This document shows, piece after piece, positions 63,464-64,000 of a stretch of DNA of 64,000 bases. Below the pieces are notes generated by a model. That model saw only the letters and a list, made by a program, of their open reading frames with translations, did not search any database and had not been told where the DNA came from. Numbering within the stretch: position 1 is the first letter of the stretch; each line of letters starts with the position of its first letter. Origin of the DNA: Cohaesibacter intestini. Lineage in GTDB: Bacteria; Pseudomonadota; Alphaproteobacteria; Rhizobiales; Cohaesibacteraceae. The stretch covers positions 186,001-250,000 of the forward strand of contig NZ_QODK01000001.1 in the NCBI RefSeq assembly GCF_003324485.1. Direction: 5' to 3'. The position numbers and the translations under genes are program-made.

Positions 63464-64000
63464 ATGAAATCCCTCCTTTCCGGCGTGGCCATTGCTGCCA
63501 TTGCCATGACATCTCAGGCGAACGCCCATTTTCAGTTGCTCTATACACCGCACGTGATGCTGGACAAGGCGCAGGAGATTCCGCTCAAACTGATGTTTGG
63601 CCATCCGATGGAAAATGGCCATGCGATGGATATGGGCAAGCCAGTCGCCTTTGATGTCTATTTCAAGGGCAAGAAGAAAGATCTTCTTCCCACCCTCAAG
63701 CCGATCATGTGGACGGGCGCCCACAACGAAGCGCACGCCTTCGAGACGAGCTACAAAGTCAAGCGCAATGGAGACTATATCTTTGCCCTGACCCCTGCCC
63801 CCTATTATGAAGGCAGCGAAGACATCTATATCCAGCAGATCACCAAAAGCTACGTCAACAAGGCGATGCCAACCGATTGGAATGAGCCGCTTGGCCTGCC
63901 AACCGAAATCGTTCCGCTCAACAAACCCTATCAGAATTTTGTTGGCGGCACCTTCACCGGTCAATTGCTGTCCGGAGGCAAGCCGGCGGCGGGCGTTGAA
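63464..64000 (+). CDS. DUF4198 (NikK-like) periplasmic protein, partial at window end
   Basis: 179 codons are visible from the ATG at 63464 (AAGGAATG upstream); the C-terminus lies outside. Signal peptide about 1-21, mature N-terminus HFQLLYTP. It aligns along its length with the protein at 27074-27841: FGHPMENGHAMDMGKP, ALTPAPYYEG, GLPTEIVPLNKP and GGTFTGQLLSGGKP correspond to like positions. It has more His and Met in its N-terminal part (HPMENGHAMDM), which may suit metal binding. About 200 bases without a feature separate it from the NikL-like gene. Confidence 0.85.
   Translation, partial: MKSLLSGVAIAAIAMTSQANAHFQLLYTPHVMLDKAQEIPLKLMFGHPMENGHAMDMGKPVAFDVYFKGKKKDLLPTLKPIMWTGAHNEAHAFETSYKVKRNGDYIFALTPAPYYEGSEDIYIQQITKSYVNKAMPTDWNEPLGLPTEIVPLNKPYQNFVGGTFTGQLLSGGKPAAGVE

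Overview
The window looks like chromosomal DNA of a marine or salt-adapted alphaproteobacterium, probably Hyphomicrobiales; a Cohaesibacter-like genus is my best guess, but this is inferred only from gene content and codon use. It is moderately GC-rich and dense, with about 57 protein genes, most in clear operons. I saw no rRNA, tRNA, CRISPR array, insertion sequence or prophage. Both ends cut through genes: an FAD oxidoreductase on the left and a DUF4198 protein on the right.

Left part (1-9 kb). A minus-strand D-serine/D-amino-acid operon runs TSUP permease, dsdA, DadA-type oxidase. It is preceded by a decayed M20 peptidase whose stop still overlaps the permease start. Two small secreted Cys-containing proteins follow, then an ECF sigma / RskA-type anti-sigma / fasciclin module. 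A LacI regulator is divergent from gluconokinase across two copies of a perfect palindrome.

9-26 kb. The gluconate operon continues with a three-gene TRAP transporter and 6-phosphogluconate dehydrogenase. A LysR regulator is divergent from an alpha/beta hydrolase and a DcuC carrier. After an unknown periplasmic helical protein come a four-gene polar amino acid ABC transporter and, on the other strand, the asnO-ngg-M42 peptidase operon for the osmolyte N-acetylglutaminylglutamine amide.

26-40 kb. A NikR-type regulator lacking all four usual nickel ligands is divergent from nikK and nikL, with an exact GTATGA-N16-TCATAC NikR operator between them. No nickel channel or ATPase genes accompany them. 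A GGDEF-EAL protein and then a complete polyol operon (LacI regulator, smoEFGK, smoS, mtlK) follow, with matching CGCG-centred operators before the regulator and before smoE. A Tat-type MsrB and a DUF938 methyltransferase come next.

40-54 kb. An 880-base gap leads to a GTP-dependent PEP carboxykinase with shifted codon use. Then come PhzF, a second polar amino acid ABC transporter, and a minus-strand operon (FAD-linked oxidase, MFS carrier, ETF beta and alpha, SDR, FGGY kinase) facing an RpiR regulator across repeated GGAAAATTTTCC palindromes. I think this is an uncharacterised ETF-linked carbohydrate or polyol pathway.

54-64 kb. A PPP-type phosphatase, a ferric-type ABC transporter, feoA-feoB and a Cys-rich FeoB partner. 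Divergent from feoA is a second pair of NikL-like and NikK-like secreted proteins. The window therefore holds two copies of one periplasmic module, one under a NikR box and one beside ferrous iron uptake; together with the ligand-poor NikR this is the most interesting signal here.
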